A program made the position numbers and the translations under genes. This document shows positions 23,951 through 35,560 of a DNA stretch of 64,000 bases, in pieces. Below the pieces are notes generated by a model, which was given only the letters and a program-made list of their open reading frames with translations, was not told the DNA's origin and searched no databases. The stretch's first letter is position 1; each line of letters opens with the position of its first letter. Source of the stretch: Heliocidaris erythrogramma (lineage: Eukaryota; Echinodermata; Echinoidea; Camarodonta; Echinometridae); NCBI GenBank assembly GCA_025617745.1, contig CM046858.1, forward strand, positions 45,895,697 through 45,959,696, read 5' to 3'.

Positions 23951-25020
23951 TGTAGATATGTAGAGGATCTGCAGAAAATTGGGAGAGGATTGATAGATCA
24001 TTTATAAAATGATTGGCAGAGGATTGGTAGAGCATTGGTAGAAGATTGGTAAAGGATTGGTAGAGGAATGGTAGAGGATTGGTAGAGGAATGGTAGAGGG
24101 TTGGTAGAGGAATGGTAGAGGATTGGTAGAGGATTAACAGAGGACTGGTGGAGGATGGTTTGGCACAGGACTGGTAAAGGATTAATAGAGGATTGGTATA
24201 GGATTCGTAGAGCATTTACAGAGGACTGGCGGAGTATTGGCAGTGGATTTGTATGGGATTGGTAAAGGATTATTATAGCACTGGTAGAGGACTGGTAAAG
24301 GATATGTGGGGATTTGTATAGCATTGTAGAGAGTTAGAAGACGAGTGGCAAAGGATAGGTAAGGACTGGTATAGGATAAGGAGGGGATTGGTAGAGGATT
24401 TGTAAAGGACTGGATAGAGGATTGCAGAGTGTTGTTAAAGGATTGGTAAATGAACGTTGAAGAATTAGTAAAGGACTAGTAGAGGATTGGTAGAGGATTG
24501 GTAGAAGATTGTGGATGATTGTGTAAAGGATTGGTAAATGAATGTTAAATAATATGTAAAGGGCTGGTAAAGGACTGGTAGAGAATTAGGGGATTAGCAG
24601 AGAACTGCTAGAGGATTGTGGAAGGTTATTAAAGAATTGGTAAATGAATGTAACATAATTAATAATGGGTTGGTTGGTAGAGGATTGTGGATGGCTGTTA
24701 AAAATGATATGTAAATGAATGTTAAATAATTAGTAAAGGTTTGGTAGAGGATTAGTAGAAGATTGGCAGAGGATTGATAGAGGATTGCAGAGGGTTGTTA
24801 ATATTAAAGATTTGGCAATGGCATGGTAGAATATTGGTAGAGGATTAGGAGGATTGGTAGAGTATTACGAGAGGTTTATAGAGGTTTTAATATAGGATGC
24901 GAGCAGGATTGGAAGAGTTTGTTAAATGATTGTAAATGCATCAGTAAAGGACTGCTAGAGGATTGGTAGAACAGTGGAGTACAGGACTGGTATCAGGACA
25001 AACAAGATCAGTATAGGATC
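23951..25020. repeat. Degenerate 12-bp tandem array
   Basis: Loose repetition of GGATTGGTAGAG with many substitutions and small indels. It is directly adjacent to the 56-bp satellite and ends about 25 bp before the LIM2 exon. Confidence 0.85.
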
Positions 25021-25045
25021 AGTATGAGTACTGTCCAGTACCTAC

Positions 25046-25232
25046 CAGGCTTTATTAATTCTCCACATGCTTGGCAGTTCTTGGCCAGGTTCTTCTCATA
25101 ACATTGGAGGCAGCAAAGTTGGCCATCCCAGTTACCAAAAGCCTTGTCCGCAAGAGATGCCTTACACATAGAACAAGTGTAGCGGGCTTCAAAGCATGTC
25201 TCATGGTAGTGCTTTGACTTGAAAATGAGATC
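25046..25232 (-). CDS. Lmpt/FHL-like: LIM-domain exon (LIM2 body and start of LIM3)
   Basis: This 187-nt exon (phase 0 in, phase 1 out) has acceptor GATTGTAG and donor CCTG|GTAGGT. It begins DLIFKSKHYHETC, matching the DLSYKDKHWHEAC-type start of FHL/limpet LIM2 exons. Ligands are H10, C13, C20, C23, C41 and C44 of the exon, with C53 and C56 opening LIM3. The gap between C13 and C20 is six residues (FEARYT), where the LIM consensus has two. The exon is continuous there, so this is not a mis-splice in my model. The 3' flank runs straight into a degenerate 12-bp tandem array. Confidence 0.88.
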
Positions 25233-25293
25233 CTACAATCAACAGCATACAATAAAACATTGAATGGAAAAGGGTTAATCTAAAAATCAAATA

Positions 25294-26505
25294 CAGTCAA
25301 ACCTGTACAGAAAGACCGCTCAAGGGAAACGAGAAAAGCGGTCTTTATGAGCAGGTGGTCTTTATAGACAGGTTGGCGGGCATTTTGAAATCCGAGTAAT
25401 AATAATGAAACATGGATGTGGGATAGTGGCCTATGTAAATTTACATGTAAATCAGATGCTGCAGCGACCACCTTTTTGCTTGTTATTTTACATGTTTGAA
25501 TTATAATGATTATATTTTAAGCATTATAATTAATAATTTATCGTGTTCCCAATTTCTTTTGCTCTTTTAAAATGGAAATTAAGTTCATCACCTAACATGT
25601 TTCTATATATGTTGGCCTACATGTGTTTGTATTCGCCTTTAAATAGTTGTGCATTCATATGAATTTAAGAATAAAGTAAATGTCATAAAATGTGTAGATA
25701 TGAGTGTTCTTAATAACACTGAGTAGACTGAACATGAGTATTGAAATCGGGATCGGTAAGAAAGTGGTTGATAAATCACAGCAGACGATATTTAAGCAAT
25801 AATAATGAACTGCCTATCCTTGGTACAGTTAAAATATACCAAAAATTACAATTGACTTCTCTATGATTGGGGCTATTCTTTCTTTTTTTAAAATGCGATC
25901 TCTACGCATTTACGGCGAAGCGATCAATTGCGTGTTCGAAACAAAAGACGCATTGTTTGCTGGACGCCTATACACACGGATTATCCATTTAATGTGTGAG
26001 AAACATTCCCTTTCAGTAATTAGCTGTCCATTTGATATCCTAAATGTCTTTGAATTTGGTTTTGAGTTCTATTTTTGAGTTGTTCGCCTGTACTTGGATC
26101 TAGCGTAGTGAATGCACTAACTGTCTAATTAGAACTAGATCTACGGCAAAGCGGTCAGTTGTGAGTTCCGAACAAAGGTCTGAAAAGACGGTTTGGCCGC
26201 CCCGGATTATTGTGACAAACGTTCCCTTCAGGCAATTAAATGTCCTTTTGATGTGCTAAATGTCTTAGAATTTGAGTTCTATTGTTGTGTAAATGGTCGG
26301 TGGAGGCCAACCACCGCTTTGGCGGTCGCTGTGGGGGGATATTTCCGCCCGTTGGGAAGCAGATTGGGTGGTCGCTGGTCGCGTTACGCAGGTGGTCACA
26401 GTATAAAGGTCGCTAAACACGCAAATTTTCTGCAGGGGAAATTAGGGTGGTCGTTATGAACAGGTGGTCGTCCTATACAGGTGGTCCCTAAAGCAGGTTT
26501 GACTG
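25294..26505. mobile_element. Tc1/mariner-pogo-like element, non-autonomous
   Basis: Inverted termini CAGTCAAACCTG at 25294 and CAGGTTTGACTG ending at 26505, with TA duplicated at 25292-25293 and 26506-26507. Subterminal blocks (AAGACCGCTCAAGGGAAACG, GGTGGTC repeats) occur at both ends. The 1.2-kb interior has no transposase ORF. It lies in the first intron of the window. Confidence 0.85.
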
Positions 26506-26599
26506 TACTAGCATTAAACTTACCAAGGGAATAAATGTTATAAATCAAGTTGCATACTGCATTAAAAGGTCTATTATGCCGATTACATGAAAAGATCCA

Positions 26600-26890
26600 A
26601 CATGTTAATGAGAGATTTGAATAAATGAAAATAATTTCATGTGTCATCCACTAACAACCAATCAATTTGATATCAGAAAAGACTTGTCTCCTTCAATCTT
26701 AGCATAACCATTGAATCTCTGTAGAATTCAATAGGTATCCAGTGTTGCCCCCCCCCTTCCCTTATTTAACATGGAATACACAGATGCCAGACCAAGGCAA
26801 ATGAAGAATCACATTGCATACCAAACCAATCTAGGTTAAATGGCCATTTTGGCTCAAAAAGATATATACTTTTTATTGTTTACATATAGT
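26600..26890. other. Intron sequence without recognised features
   Basis: Nothing beyond a short C-run near 26749-26757. Confidence 0.5.
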
Positions 26891-26896
26891 GCTTAC

Positions 26897-27097
26897 CTTG
26901 CTATCGTGTCCTATCTTCTGGTTACACTCAGCACATTCATTAGCAAAGCAGTTATCATAGCAACCAACACAGAATGGTTTATCTTCTTTTAAGATATAAC
27001 TCTGTCCACTCAATGCTTTGTCACACTGCTGACAGCAGAAATGACCACTGTGGAAGTTTTCATCCATGGCTCTCACGTACTCTCCAGTGAAAATCAG
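26897..27097 (-). CDS. Lmpt/FHL-like: LIM-domain exon (LIM1 body and start of LIM2)
   Basis: This 201-nt exon (67 codons, phase 0 at both ends) follows a TTAACAG acceptor at 27098-27104 and ends AAG|GTAAGC. It begins LIFTGEYVRAM, closely resembling LIM1 of limpet-type proteins. Visible LIM1 zinc ligands are H16 and H19 (FHSGH), C22 and C25 (CQQC), then C43 and C46 (CVGC). The first C-x2-C pair of LIM1 must lie in an upstream exon. C55 and C58 (CAEC) open LIM2. The internal ATG at 27065-27067 is unlikely to be the start, because coding similarity continues upstream to the acceptor. A vertebrate FHL protein would have only a half LIM here, so the full LIM1 points to the limpet branch (inference). 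Confidence 0.88.
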
Positions 27098-27671
27098 CTG
27101 TTAAGAAAGCAAAATAAGAGAAATTTATTTCATGTAGATCAGTCTGTTGATTGATGTCTTGGCAAACTTAATATTCACTCTAATACTAGTTAAAAAAACC
27201 CCCAACATGTTGCTAAGATTGGCAGTTGGGGAGCTTCAAAAGTATGAAATAGTACAAGGTACTGTGTGTATTATCATTGTAGCGATAGATTTACCAAATA
27301 TATTGTTACGTTTGTGAAAGGAAACAGTGATTGATTGGTATGAAGACCATTACTGATAAGTTTGGTTTGCAAATTTGAATATTCTATCATTTAGACTACA
27401 TTTGATAATATATTAACCACTTGACTGCTCTTATTACACATTGATAGCCTCTGCTCTACAGCACTTTTTGGTATTACAGTATTTTCACATTTTTTATGTT
27501 TTGGAGTTTTATCATAAAAATTTGGTTATTTATTGGTTATAACATTAAAAAAAATTGGAAGAGCGGCAGCTATTGTTCAAACCCTGTATATCATCACAGG
27601 AGTGCTACTGGCATAAGGGGGCAAATCAATCGGCAGTGCTATCGTTCTGAAAGTGCAATAGCCTATAAGCA

Positions 27672-27812
27672 CGTACATGTACGTGGCACGCACCGTGAGG
27701 CGAGAGCGAGAGCACGTACATATATACGTAGCACGCACCGTGAGGCGAGAGCGAGAGCACGTACATATATACGTAGCACGCACCGTGAGGCGAGAGCGAG
27801 AGCACGTACATT
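27672..27812. repeat. Three tandem 45-bp units, CpG-containing
   Basis: The core CGCACCGTGAGGCGAGAGCG starts at about 27689, 27734 and 27779, period 45 bp. Units 2 and 3 look identical. Followed by ATCATCACC-type low-complexity sequence at 27885-28020. Confidence 0.9.
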
Positions 27813-28566
27813 TCAAGTTCCAAGGAGATATCATAATCTTCATAACTCTTTTTGCAGTTGAAATCCTGATTTTCAACCATCAATGTTTTCACCTGTATTG
27901 TCATCATTATCAAAATCATCCTCACCATCATTATGAACATAATCATCCTCACCATCATGTTCATAATTATCGTCATCAGCACCATCATGCGCATCATCAA
28001 CATTTCTATTAACATCATCAGAAGCAGTACTATTAGTAGCAGTAGGATTTAATATCAATAACCTATTTGTCTATATTTCACAGTCACTTTGGTTTAGATC
28101 ATCAAAATCATTAAAAATTCATTCAAACCTCATATGAATTAGCCCATGGATACCCTGACATACTGAAAAAATAGAACAGGGCAATGATTCATTTGAAATA
28201 AATAGTATCTTTACACTGTCTGTATTAACAAACAATCCTGCAGTAACATGAATAACAGTTGTAAAAACTTGATCAGTAAAAACACATACCCACACACATA
28301 GGTATGTTGAGGTAGATTCAAGTTGGGTTACGACTCGTGAAGGTATGATATGAATGCATGGAATTCAGCAAGCTTCTCTTCAAAATCCAACGCATTCATC
28401 AAAGCTCAATCAAACAAATATAATGCCTGTTAGTTTACAACATTGCCCCAATGTGTATTGCTTATCATTGCTCTTGTACATTTAGAGGCATTTTTAAACA
28501 CGATGACAATTCTGATCATGGAGCTCCCAGCATGCATTCCCCTTGTCCAATTTCTAATATGCCCTG

Positions 28567-28765
28567 TGTCTCTCTATGTTTCTCAGTCTGTCTGTCTGTC
28601 TCTGTCTCTGTCTCTCTCTCTGTCCGTCTATCTGTGTTTCTCAGTCTCTCTATCTATATGTCTGTCTGACTCTGTCTCTCTGTCTTTCCCAGTCTGTCTA
28701 TCTGTCCGTTTCCCTTTCTCTCTCTCTCTCCCTGTCTCTCTGTGTTTTTCAGTCTGTCTCTCTGT
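28567..28765. repeat. (TCTG)n/(TCTC)n microsatellite
   Basis: About 200 bp of TCTG, TCTC and CTGTCTG motifs. ORFs here are low-complexity Ser/Leu/Val strings and not genes. Confidence 0.9.
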
Positions 28766-28944
28766 CTCCCTCTTCTAACTATCTCACTGTATTCTTCTAC
28801 TTCCTTCTAGATTTTTAGTACATTTTCTCAAATAATGTGAAGTGTACTTGAACTTCCTCCATACTATCTTATGTTTTCAACGAGTAATCCCTAGACTGCA
28901 TCAAGTAGATGCAGGCATTTATAATCTCAAGACATCTCACCCCC

Positions 28945-29287
28945 TGTTCAGACTACCTAAATTCATCATAATATGGCTATATGAGAATCGTACAGCTATA
29001 CGATATGTAATTAAATTTTCATAGTCTGAACATTGTATAAAGAAATCAGCAACTGGGCGGGGCTTATCGTATGTGCGCGCACTGATGTGACCAATGAGTA
29101 GTAATATTGTATGCTCAATATACGCTGTCCTCGAAGTAACCTGATACAAAACATGTGGTGTCAGCTGACTTCCCCAAAGCCTATAGTTTCTTTATATACT
29201 GTAGTCTGTACACACTTGCCCCTAATCGTGATTCTTTATACATTTCTTTATATATAAGTCTCCTATAAATTTCCTGTAGTCTGAACA
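28945..29287. mobile_element. MITE with TGTTCAGACTA termini
   Basis: Left end TGTTCAGACTACCTAAATT; right end in reverse TGTTCAGACTACAGGAAATT. Length 343 bp with no coding capacity. No clear target duplication, so superfamily unassigned. Confidence 0.7.
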
Positions 29288-29824
29288 AGCTATCAGTATC
29301 AATTACTTGACAGGATTTCTACTAAGCCAAGCTGTTGAAACCATTTCCATGAAAGCTTTTCACTATGCAAAACAATCATTAAAGGTAATGTGCAGTTTTG
29401 CGAAGTCCTCAAAACTTTTTGTCAGATTTCCTTGATTTTAGATGACAAATAGGCAAGATACTAGCATAACTTAGCTGCTGAGCATGCAACTAATCACCCC
29501 TACATTATTAAACCTATAATAAAATGATTTATCTGCATTTTAACTAATGATTCAATAAAAAGCAAATAATATCAGCCAATTCAATAATGCAATAATTGGT
29601 AAATTTTTCAGAAAGCCAAAATCACTAAAATAACAAGCTAATCATGGTTAATTAATAGGAGGAGAATGTGACCAAAAAGCCAGTTGGGCTAGTATGAGAG
29701 GGTATTCTGGTGACAGTGAAAGCCAATCTATATCCAACTACTTATCAAGAAGGTCTCCTGCTCTCACTAATTACTTTGACAACAGACGTGAGCAAAACAT
29801 GTCACAAGTAAAGGCCAACTACAT
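29288..29824. other. Non-coding sequence
   Basis: No gene or repeat was recognised between the MITE and the 60-bp array. Confidence 0.45.
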
Positions 29825-31480
29825 ACCACAGTGCTTCAGAGGGTTAGGGGAGGAAAGTGAACTCCCCCTGTCCATTCTAACTACATACCACAAAGCAAAT
29901 AGAGGGGTATGGGAGGAAAGTAAACTCCCCCTGTCCATTCTAACTACATACCATAATGCTAAAGAGGGGGATGGGGTTATGGGAGGATAGTAAACTCCCC
30001 TTCCATTCTAACTACATAACATATTGCTTCAGAGGGGTATGGGAGGATAGTCAACTCCCCTCCCATTCTAACTACATACCATATTGCTTCAGAGGGGTAT
30101 GGGAGGATAGTAAACTCCCCTCCCATTCTAACTACATACCATATTGCTTCAGAGGGGTATGGGAGGATAGTAAACTCCTCTCCCATTCTAACTACATACC
30201 ATATTGCTTCAGAGGGGTATGGGAGGATAGTAAACTCCCCTCCCATTCTAACTACATACAATATTGCTTCAGAGGGGTATGGGAGGATAGTAAACTCCCC
30301 TCCCATTCTAACTACATACCATATTGCTTCAGAGGGGTATGGGAGGAAAGTGAACTCCCCCTGTCCATTCTAACTACATACCACAAAGCAAATAGAGGGG
30401 TATGGGAGGAAAGTAAACTCCCCCTGTCCATTCTAACTACATACCATAATGCTAAAGAGGGGGATGGGGTTATGGGAGGATAGTAAACTCCCCTTCCATT
30501 CTAACTACATAACATATTGCTTCAGAGGGGTATGGGAGGATAGTCAACTCCCCTCCCATTCTAACTACATACCATATTGCTTCAGAGGGGTATGGGAGGA
30601 TAGTAAACTCCCCTCCCATTCTAACTACATACCATATTGCTTCAGAGGGGTATGGGAGGATAGTAAACTCCTCTCCCATTCTAACTACATACCATATTGC
30701 TTCAGAGGGGTATGGGAGGATAGTAAACTCCCCTCCCATTCTAACTACATACAATATTGCTTCAGAGGGGTATGGGAGGATAGTAAACTCCCCTCCCATT
30801 CTAACTACATACCATATTGCTTCAGAGGGGTATGGGAGGATAGTCAACTCCCCTCCCATTCTAACTACATAACATATTGCTTCAGAGGGGTATGGGAGGA
30901 TAGTCAACTCCCCTCCCATTCTAACTACATACCATATTGCTTCAGAGGGGTATGGGAGGATAGTCAACTCCCCTCCCATTCTAACTACATACCATATTGC
31001 TTCAGAGGGGTATGGGAGGATAGTAAACCCCCCTCCCATTCTAACTACATAACATATTGCTTCAGAGGGGTATGGGAGGATAGTGAACTCCCCTCCCATT
31101 CTAACTACATACCATATTGCTTCAGAGGGGTATGGGAGGATAGTAAACTCCCCTCCCATTCTAACTACATACCATATTGCTTCAGAGGGGTATGGGAGGA
31201 TAGTAAACTCCCCTCCCATTCTAACTACATACCATATTGCTTCAGAGGGGTATGGGAGGATAGTCAACTCCCCTCCCATTCTAACTACATACCATAGAGC
31301 TAGGAGAATAGGTATGGGAGGATAGTCAACTCCCCTCCCATTCTAACTACATACCATAGAGCTAGGAGAATAGGTATGGGGGAACAATAATTCTTCATAT
31401 CCCACACTCCAAAAACATACCAAAATGCTAATAGTGGGGTATATGAGAATAATACTACACCCCTCCCATATTCCATCAAC
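29825..31480. repeat. 60-bp minisatellite with 493-bp higher-order duplication
   Basis: About 25 units with core ATTCTAACTACATACCATA and GGGGTATGGGAGGATAGT. The block containing GGGGGATGGGGTTATGGG at about 29967 recurs at 30460, showing a 493-bp duplication. Because the unit is a multiple of three, long ORFs stay open on both strands; these are not genes. Units decay from 31290 onwards. Confidence 0.93.
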
Positions 31481-31499
31481 ATACAAAGCTGGAGAAGGA

Positions 31500-32130
31500 G
31501 ATGAAGGGATAACCAACAGAAACCCCGCCTATACTGCCAATTAACTACATAGCATGAGATCCACCCCTTGTACCCCAATACAACTTCTTTGTACATATTT
31601 GAATTGTACCATGTAGCCAACACATCACTCTATTCTAAAAAGATTACACATCTTGATTGTAGCTTTAACAGGTAACTGATACCTACTATGTCTGAGGGTG
31701 TGTTTAGACAATCTATGAACTGACCTGAAATTTGTCTGCTTGATAACTAAATGACTAAGGACAAATTACTAATACAATTTGCTGCTCTATGAATTTATCC
31801 CACTCTTCACTCTTTCATATGATTCAACCAATCACAACTAAGTGGATAAAGACATTGAATCAAGACCCTTTGATTGTCAATTGATTTCTCACCTTTCTTT
31901 TCATCTAATATGGATGATATACATCTGTTTGATATTTGATAAGCCTACTTTGAAAGACATCCAGCTAAATACATACAGCCTGCTATTGATCATGACAGAT
32001 TTTAATATTGTCCACTCTATTGAAGCATGTACAATAGGTATGTCCATGATTCAAGATGGTTAATCACTGTGTTTCATAAAGATACTGACATGTTACAGGC
32101 AGGTCTCAAATACTTTTGATTATTATGAAC
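31500..32130. other. Non-coding sequence
   Basis: No exon, RNA or element recognised. Confidence 0.45.
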
Positions 32131-32131
32131 A

Positions 32132-32345
32132 TGCTCATGTAGTGTAGTTGAGTGGTTCGATCACTTGACTGGGGATGAAAAGAAAATATTGCATTTCAGT
32201 CCTGGCACAGCAGTGATGACCTCAAGCAAGGCATGTAATATATACTGCTTCTCTCCATCCAGATGTATGAACAGGTATTCTAGTAGGATGTAAATTTAAT
32301 TGTGGTTTAATTACTACCAATGTACTCACCTGTAAAATGGCACCT
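32132..32345 (+). mobile_element. Decayed tRNA-derived SINE
   Basis: GTGTAGTTGAGTGG (A-box-like), GGTTCGATC, and a body with CAGCAGTGATGACCTCAAGC, AGGATGTAAATTTAATTGTG and CCAATGTA resemble the tRNA-type SINE body common in marine animals. The B box is degraded. Confidence 0.5.
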
Positions 32346-32420
32346 GGCTGGAAAGTTGCACAGTATTAAAGTGCAGAATTGTAATTACATACATTCTGTT
32401 AAGGTGCCTTGATGAGTTAC

Positions 32421-32576
32421 TTTAAAACCTGTATATCAAGACCGCTCAAGGGAGGTAAGAAAAGTGGTCTTTATATACAAGTTCCTTCACTAAACATTTC
32501 AATGAGGAACAAAATGTGTGGTCTTTAGAGACAGATGGTCTTTCGATACAGGTGGTCGCTAAAGCAGGTTTGACTG
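32421..32576. mobile_element. Short MITE related to the element at 25294-26505
   Basis: It shares AAGACCGCTCAAGGGA, GGTGGTCGCTAAAGCAGG and the right terminus TTTGACTG followed by TA. The left terminus is degraded (TTTAAAACCTG). An (AAT/AAC)n run follows at 32670-32718. Confidence 0.75.
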
Positions 32577-32687
32577 TATAAAATTACTGTCTTATCATTA
32601 ACATGATCGCTTTCCTGATAGACTAGATGTAATAGCTTTATGAATTGTACTGCACCTCCAATTACAGATAATAATAACAACAATAAC

Positions 32688-32718
<31 letters not shown>

Positions 32719-32719
32719 G

Positions 32720-35560
32720 AGAATACTTATTAAATGCATAATAACTTGAATAGTTCTCTATGTGCTTTACAATCATTTTATAAATACATATATCATTTCA
32801 AATGACAGCATAGAATATAAACAGCAAATAAAACAGAACATGTCATATGTTCAGTGACAGTTGATCAAATGAATTGATAGTTTTGTTTACAAGAAATCGC
32901 TTTTTACATGGATTATGGCAGGCTTTACTAATTTGTCAGCTTCAAGTTTGCATAAGATTTAAGGTTAGTTTGCACAAGTCAGTGACCAAGCAAACACTGG
33001 TTATCTAATGTAATAACACCTATCCTTCTGACTTCTCTCCATTGATTTCATCTGACACCAGTTCATCCTCCTCCTGACCTCTTCTTCTTTCCCATCATTC
33101 TCTTATTCCAATGCCATGCCAACAATGTGTACTAGACTTCCTCCCCAGCAACTCTGAACAATTCTAATCTTAGATATAGAATATTGTTATTAACATGAAT
33201 CTATATCTGTAGCAATTATCCTAGATATATTTCCATTTTTTTTCAATTGAACATTTACATTTTTTTGGCACCAATCATTAGATGTAAAGTCAATATGGGT
33301 CTTTGGAATTTTATCAAAGTAAACTTCAGTGATAATTGTAGACATATGTTACCCTCTGTCTATATAGGATCGTAGCTAGCTATGCTGGCTAGACCTCTGC
33401 CTCAGTTACCATGGCATGTATGATTGCATGTATGATTGCATAGTGTGCTCATATGGCTTACATGCAAGCAATGCAAGCTAGACTTATTACCCCAGTCACT
33501 GAGAGTAATTATAGAGAGAGACATCCCTGGGAGGCCTAAGACCATATATAGGCAGACAGCAGACTGGTAGACTACTTAACTGAGAGATGGGTGGTGGGTG
33601 GATGAACACATAGATAGACTGATAGATGGATGAGAGGATAGGGAAATGAACAAATAGATGGATTTAAGATAGAAGTAAAGGGGAAAAGTGCACTGAAATG
33701 AGAGGGTAACATAAGGACATTCAATAAAAATTAATAGCTGTGATCTACATTTAGAGAAATGTAATCATGAAATAATTCCATTCACCTTTATAATATTATG
33801 ATTAAGTTAAAAAGGATACTTCAATTAATAAATGATATAGTAAAAATCTAGTGGCATATAAGAACTGCAATACTAATTATAATACACTATGAAAGTAATT
33901 CACAAGTCACAACAATTTACCAGAACATTAGATAGGAAGCAATGAATAGATTGTAATGTCTAATGAGGATGATGATGATGATGATGAACTAGGATCAAGG
34001 ATGAAGATGAGACTGATAAATGATTTATTGCCAAGAAAAAGATGAAGGAGAATGGGAGAGAGGGAGAGAGGGAGAGAGAGAGATGGACGGGGATTGGTGT
34101 GATGGGCCTGGAATGGGGTTAAGACAGAATAGGGAAGGAGAAATAATAAATTAAGAAGTCATGGATAGAGAGAGGTGGTGGTTATTACAAAATGATGGAA
34201 TATGCAGATAATTATTTATTTAATACTAGTATAACATAAGCTTAAATCCTTCTTTGTAGATATGTCTTTCATTGATCTAATCATACATGTAAACTGTATA
34301 CTATGTACTTGTACTTTTATTCAAAACTGTATAAATGAAAAGAAATGAACTATATACTAGGATAATAAATAAATGAACTATATACTGGGATAATATATAA
34401 ATGAACTATATACTAGGATAATAAATAAATGGGTTCGGATTAAGATTAGCAATTTCACCTCACTCCTACTTTGTCATAAATTTATTAGAAATATGATTGG
34501 TAAATGATGAGTGGTATTTGATTTGCAGACATTGTATGACTGATGTCCATCATATCAAGCTAGTGATGAGAGCTCATATAATCATCCATACATACTTCAA
34601 ATACTTCACCTTGTCACCCAATTTCAAGCCATATATACAAATAGAGTACTAGAAGTCAAGGGAGACATATATCTACTTACATGAAAGTCTAGTATCAGAT
34701 TGAAATTATTCTCCATCTAAAAAGAGATGAATAACTGGTTCATTTACAGGGAAATATTCAATAAATGGTTTAGTTTACATTCTTGAGGGAAAAAATCCCA
34801 GATTGAATGTAAAAATAAAAAGATGTTAAAACAAGTGTGTAAGTCCTGAATGCAGATTGGATAGTCTTCCTCAGAATAGTTAACAGTTATATGGGAGGGT
34901 TCTACATGAAACTATTGAACCACTCTTCCAAAACATAAATAACACTCAATATTTCCAAAGTTAATCCCATAGAATACTTCTTCAAATATACACAGTAAAA
35001 AAAGTATCATCAAATGAAATGTGATGTGTAAACTGGATTGTACAAAGAATGGATAAGGTACTAATCCTCATTTAACAAATATAATAACAATGACCTGATG
35101 TTTTGCGTCATGATTTATTTTTTATTAAGGATTTTGGTTCCATATGAACATGGCATAAAGTAACCCTGTTAGTTTCTAAACCCTATTTTAAATGATATGA
35201 ATTTCTACTTCAAATAGATCCTATGTTTTTCCCCAGCATTTCACAGTACCTTTCTGAACAGGGCAACCACAGCAAAGGACATTTAATCATGTTATTCACT
35301 ACCTTTAATTTTTTTTTAATGGAGCGAATGATTTTATGAAGATTGATTTATAATGTAGAGTGGGTGGAACATTAAAGATATGACATACAGGATGTAGCCT
35401 AGTCACTCTAGAACAACAAGACTATAGGGTGTACAAAAAAACATCTGTAGCATTTTATAGGTGACCATCATATAGCAATTTGCAATAGTTTCAGGTTATA
35501 AAAGGTCCTAGTTATACAGGCCTCATTTTGTTATTTGAATTATATACAATCAACATAGAT
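32720..35560. other. Non-coding sequence with minor repeats
   Basis: Contains (GAT)n near 33965, GAGAGG-rich sequence at 34055-34082, and three units of about 34 bp at 34344-34432 (core AATGAACTATATACT). No coding similarity recognised. Confidence 0.5.

Larger units (their letters stand above)
4610..27097 (-). other. Limpet/FHL-family LIM-protein gene, 3' part (five coding exons)
   Basis: Gene span from the most upstream recognised exon to the stop codon. The exons (27097-26897, 25232-25046, 8915-8746, 7805-7619, 4758-4610) total 894 nt, or 297 codons plus stop. Intron phases run 0, 1, 0, 1 and every junction is GT-AG. Introns are about 1.66, 16.1, 0.94 and 2.86 kb. Exon boundaries fall at equivalent places in successive LIM domains, shortly after the first C-x2-C, as expected for a gene grown by exon duplication. 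Homologues act as LIM scaffold or co-regulator proteins, typically in muscle and at the cytoskeleton or nucleus; that role is inferred from the family. The N-terminus is not visible. Confidence 0.85.

Noticed and set aside
29956-31297. Long ORFs on both strands (up to 282 codons)
   Set aside because: They are translations of the 60-bp minisatellite; frames stay open because the unit length is a multiple of three.
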